Source of the DNA: a virus
Direction: 5' to 3' (one strand)
DNA length: 64,000 nucleotides
IMG/VR virus record: IMGVR_UViG_3300013093_003863
Span: 24,770 to 88,769 of that record
Shown here in pieces: positions 63,929-64,000 of this stretch. The position numbers were made by a program, and so were the translations under genes. Within the stretch, counting starts at the first letter, position 1. The number at the start of each line of letters is the position of its first letter. A model generated the notes under the pieces. The model made no database searches and was not told where the DNA came from. It saw only the letters and a list, made by a program, of their open reading frames with translations.

Positions 63929-63990
63929 ATCATAAAAACACAATACCAAAGTAAATTTACAGTGAATACCAAAGTAAATTTATGCTCTTA
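63929..63990 (-). other. tmRNA intervening segment with direct repeat
   Basis: Between the CCA end of the acceptor piece and the coding piece are 62 bases carrying AATACCAAAGTAAATTTA twice (63942-63959 and 63965-63982). In two-piece tmRNAs this segment is removed by processing. Confidence 0.6.
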
Positions 63991-64000
63991 TGGTGGACCT
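63991..64000 (-). ncRNA. ssrA: tmRNA acceptor piece, 3' end only (cut by window)
   Basis: On the minus strand AGGTCC-A-CCA: six acceptor-stem bases, discriminator A and a DNA-encoded CCA. The remainder lies beyond the window. Confidence 0.7.

Overview
The window looks like part of a large tailed phage genome of the T4 superfamily infecting a Gram-negative bacterium, probably a betaproteobacterium. T4-type evidence: a DsbA-like small DNA-binding protein, a gp44-like clamp-loader ATPase, PhoH, an ATP-dependent DNA ligase, a gp31/GroES-like co-chaperonin, many late promoters of the TATAAATA/CTAAATA type, and virion proteins starting with capsid-targeting-like leaders that end in (L/I)xE. The host guess rests on three Bug/TctC-type solute-binding proteins, a family expanded in Burkholderiales, and on a two-piece (circularly permuted) tmRNA, an arrangement known from alpha- and some betaproteobacteria and cyanobacteria. 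Most genes are on the minus strand. Plus-strand blocks are at 29752-32412, 51758-52804 and 54268-55208.

Layout, left to right. 1-1.8 kb: glycosyltransferase, DsbA, acyl carrier protein and a structured non-coding stretch. 1.8-13.1 kb: a run of probably encapsidated multi-domain proteins (metallopeptidase, acetyltransferase, HAD phosphatase, Gp88-like, nucleotidyltransferase) with a Dps ferritin. 13.2-18.5 kb: carbohydrate-binding-like protein, glycosyltransferase, ClpA and DnaJ. 18.6-21.2 kb: lysis cassette (holin, lipoproteins, spanin-like protein, GH19 endolysin). 21.2-23.2 kb: glycosyltransferase and structural-type proteins. 23.2-30.5 kb: a metabolic island (PP-loop enzyme, two Bug receptors, two sulfotransferase-like proteins, Asp/Asn-hydroxylase-like oxygenase, amidotransferase, diiron protein, methyltransferase). 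30.6-37 kb: PhoH, two radical-SAM proteins, clamp loader, co-chaperonin and a Pol III fragment. 37-42.6 kb: tail or fibre proteins. 42.7-43.8 kb: IscA-like, superoxide dismutase and IF-1. 43.8-47.8 kb: phosphoesterase, conserved hypotheticals and an HNH homing endonuclease. 47.9-51.7 kb: an early operon dominated by fourteen short paralogs sharing a C-terminal F-x-L-[RK]-[WY] signature. 51.8-55.2 kb: TRAP receptor, small regulators and low-complexity late proteins. 55.2-61.6 kb: small early genes, DNA ligase and a SleB-type hydrolase. 61.7-64 kb: a second Bug/PP-loop pair and the tmRNA, cut by the window edge.

Regulation can be read from the DNA. Seven or so sigma70-like promoters precede likely early genes; most have a TATAAT -10 box at 17-18 bp spacing. 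T4-like late promoters precede virion genes and often overlap the TAA stop of the upstream gene. Several late genes have hairpins that would hide the ribosome site in read-through RNA but lose one arm in RNA started at the late promoter, the logic known for T4 I-TevI. Other genes appear to be transcribed without a leader.

Best candidates for new biology: the phage-encoded permuted tmRNA (paired functionally with a phage ClpA), the F-x-L-R-W paralog array whose terminal codons double as Shine-Dalgarno sites, the encapsidated enzyme polyproteins with repeated VAEG linkers, and the twice-occurring Bug receptor plus PP-loop gene pair. Family assignments come from reading motifs by eye; no search was run.
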